A DNA stretch of 64,000 bases from an uncultured Christensenellaceae bacterium (lineage in GTDB: Bacteria > Bacillota > Clostridia > Christensenellales > Borkfalkiaceae), in assembly GCA_910589015.1 (NCBI GenBank), contig CAJUSA010000002.1, forward strand, positions 124,001 through 188,000, written 5' to 3'. A model generated the notes under the pieces. The model saw nothing but the letters and a program-made list of their open reading frames with translations, was not told the DNA's origin and made no database searches. The translations under genes were made by a program, and so were the position numbers. Shown piece by piece: positions 62,940 through 64,000 of this stretch (positions within the stretch are counted from its first letter, which is position 1; every line of letters starts with the position of its first letter).

Positions 62940-64000
62940 TCAGTTCTTACCGAACGGATATTCCCCCTGTCCGCCCGCTTTCAACGTTTTTTCCAGATCG
63001 GCTTGCAACGCCCTGAGCGTTGCCTCGACGCCTTCCCCCCGCGACGCTTTAATAAGAGCATCGGCGTATTTTTCGGATACCGTCCACTTATAGGCGGGTT
63101 CCGCTTTGGCGTAAGGCAGAATCTGTTCGGAAACAAATTTATAGAACGGATCGTTTTGCGCCTGTGGAAGTTCGGCAAGCGCCGTTTCCACGCTTTGGCG
63201 CGCCGCAAATTTGGAATACCCCAGATCGCTCATAAAATCGGTAAGGCGCCTGGTGTCGCCGCCCAGCAACCATTCGATAAATTCGCCGCACTGCTCGGGA
63301 TGTTGCGCCTTGCCGTCGATCGCCATTCCCCATCCGCCCATAGCCGCCGTCGTCTTTCCTACGGTCACGCCGCTCATCGTAGGGCATACGGCATAGCCGA
63401 TATCGTCAAGTTTTTGGGGATAATTATTTTTGATCTGTCCGATCGACCACGATCCGCCGAGCGCCATCGGAACGTATTCCTGCGCAAGCGGATAGATCTC
63501 GTTGTAACTTGAAAAAGCCGCCGCGGGCGTTAAGTTCTTCGAATACATCGTTTCGAACATGGTGAATAGATTTTTATGAAATTCGGTGTTTACGTTGACT
63601 TTCGACCAGTCTTCGTTGAGCAGATAATATTCCGCCGTTTCGTCCTGCGCGACAAATCCCCAAGCAACCCAGCCGAGCTGTTGGTTGTTGGGCATGGCGA
63701 TGCCGTAATCGTAATTCGTGTTGTTTTTCAACGTTTGGGCATATGCGCATAATTCATCCCAGGATTTGGGCGCCTTGTCGGGATCAAGTCCCGCAGCGGA
63801 AAACGCGCTCTTACTGTAAAATAAAATACTGTAAGGTTCTACAAACCAAGGGTAAACGTAATGACTGCCGTTTACGTTTGTCACTGCCTCCACATTCGGC
63901 AACAGATCGGTAAAACAGCTTTCCGACATATAGTCGTCCAACGCGGTATATTTGCCGTCGAGTGAGTTCAGCGCGACTTCGGCATAATTAAGTACGGTAA
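62940..64000 (-). CDS. CUT1 sugar ABC substrate-binding protein, 5' end cut by window edge
   Basis: The frame stays open to the right edge; residues visible include NYAEVALNSLDGKYTALDDYM and continue for about 350 codons. Features of extracellular solute-binding family 1: VNGSHYVYPWFVEPYSILFYSKSAF, PKSWDELCAYAQTL, and VPMALGGSWSIGQI. The signal peptide is outside the window. First gene seen of the operon that includes the permeases and ARH-fold enzymes; the ligand is not evident. Confidence 0.92.
   Translation of the reverse strand, partial: TVLNYAEVALNSLDGKYTALDDYMSESCFTDLLPNVEAVTNVNGSHYVYPWFVEPYSILFYSKSAFSAAGLDPDKAPKSWDELCAYAQTLKNNTNYDYGIAMPNNQQLGWVAWGFVAQDETAEYYLLNEDWSKVNVNTEFHKNLFTMFETMYSKNLTPAAAFSSYNEIYPLAQEYVPMALGGSWSIGQIKNNYPQKLDDIGYAVCPTMSGVTVGKTTAAMGGWGMAIDGKAQHPEQCGEFIEWLLGGDTRRLTDFMSDLGYSKFAARQSVETALAELPQAQNDPFYKFVSEQILPYAKAEPAYKWTVSEKYADALIKASRGEGVEATLRALQADLEKTLKAGGQGEYPFGKN

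Overview
The window looks like chromosomal DNA of an anaerobic, spore-forming Clostridia-type Firmicute with mid-range GC. Evidence: AdhE, Rex and an [FeFe] hydrogenase together; the sporulation genes yabP, yabQ and ytxC; a T-box leader on thrS; strong Shine-Dalgarno sites; and sigma-A promoters with 17-nt spacing. The genus cannot be named from sequence alone. Most content is housekeeping. No rRNA, tRNA, CRISPR array or intact mobile element was seen.

Layout, left to right. 1-4.9 kb (minus): rex, adhE and a group-B-like [FeFe] hydrogenase cut by the left edge, a redox and fermentation operon. 4.9-7.5 kb: valS. 7.6-10.3 kb (plus): a three-gene NMT1/SsuA-type ABC importer, meeting a YkvI-family membrane protein tail to tail. 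11.3-13.0 kb: a PadR-type regulator fused to a coiled coil and membrane domain. 13.0-16.3 kb (minus): rho with a metallo-hydrolase gene, then an Ala/Pro-rich membrane protein. 16.4-18.7 kb: divergent tyrA and aroA. 18.7-19.3 kb: divergent DtxR-type and XRE regulators. 19.4-22.2 kb (minus): yabP-yabQ-divIC-ppx-M50 protease. 22.3-28.5 kb (minus): typA, then aroK-gltX-thyA-folA-traX-like. 28.6-34.9 kb (plus): a lipoprotein and membrane protein pair, secG-rnr, smpB, then metY-metA for methionine synthesis. 34.9-38.2 kb (minus): T-box-controlled thrS, ytxC and a decayed integrase fragment. 38.3-43.3 kb (plus): leuS, then a TetR regulator with an ABC exporter. 43.3-47.0 kb (minus): RimK-like ligase, hom, coaX and a probable pantothenate ECF transporter. 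47.2-51.8 kb: small genes (Cys-rich peptide, Nudix, HPr-like, DUF4364, TSCPD), L-serine dehydratase and a HAD phosphatase. 52.0-53.9 kb: a Na/Pi cotransporter behind a leader ORF and attenuator.

The right end (53.9-64 kb, minus) is the most unusual part. An apparent operon encodes a sugar-type (CUT1) binding protein and two permeases with no ATPase, a cytoplasmic and a lipoprotein ADP-ribosylglycohydrolase-fold enzyme, and a large surface protein with repeated carbohydrate-binding-like modules and a C-terminal membrane anchor. A ribokinase with its own promoter follows. I infer a system that captures, cleaves and imports a ribosyl- or sugar-containing ligand. Its substrate is unknown.

Regulatory observations: several minus-strand genes carry a shared short motif near their starts (consensus AGTACTATGTCACGCATAA). 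Promoters of aroA, aroK, smpB and the XRE gene lie so close to their start codons that leaderless mRNAs are likely.
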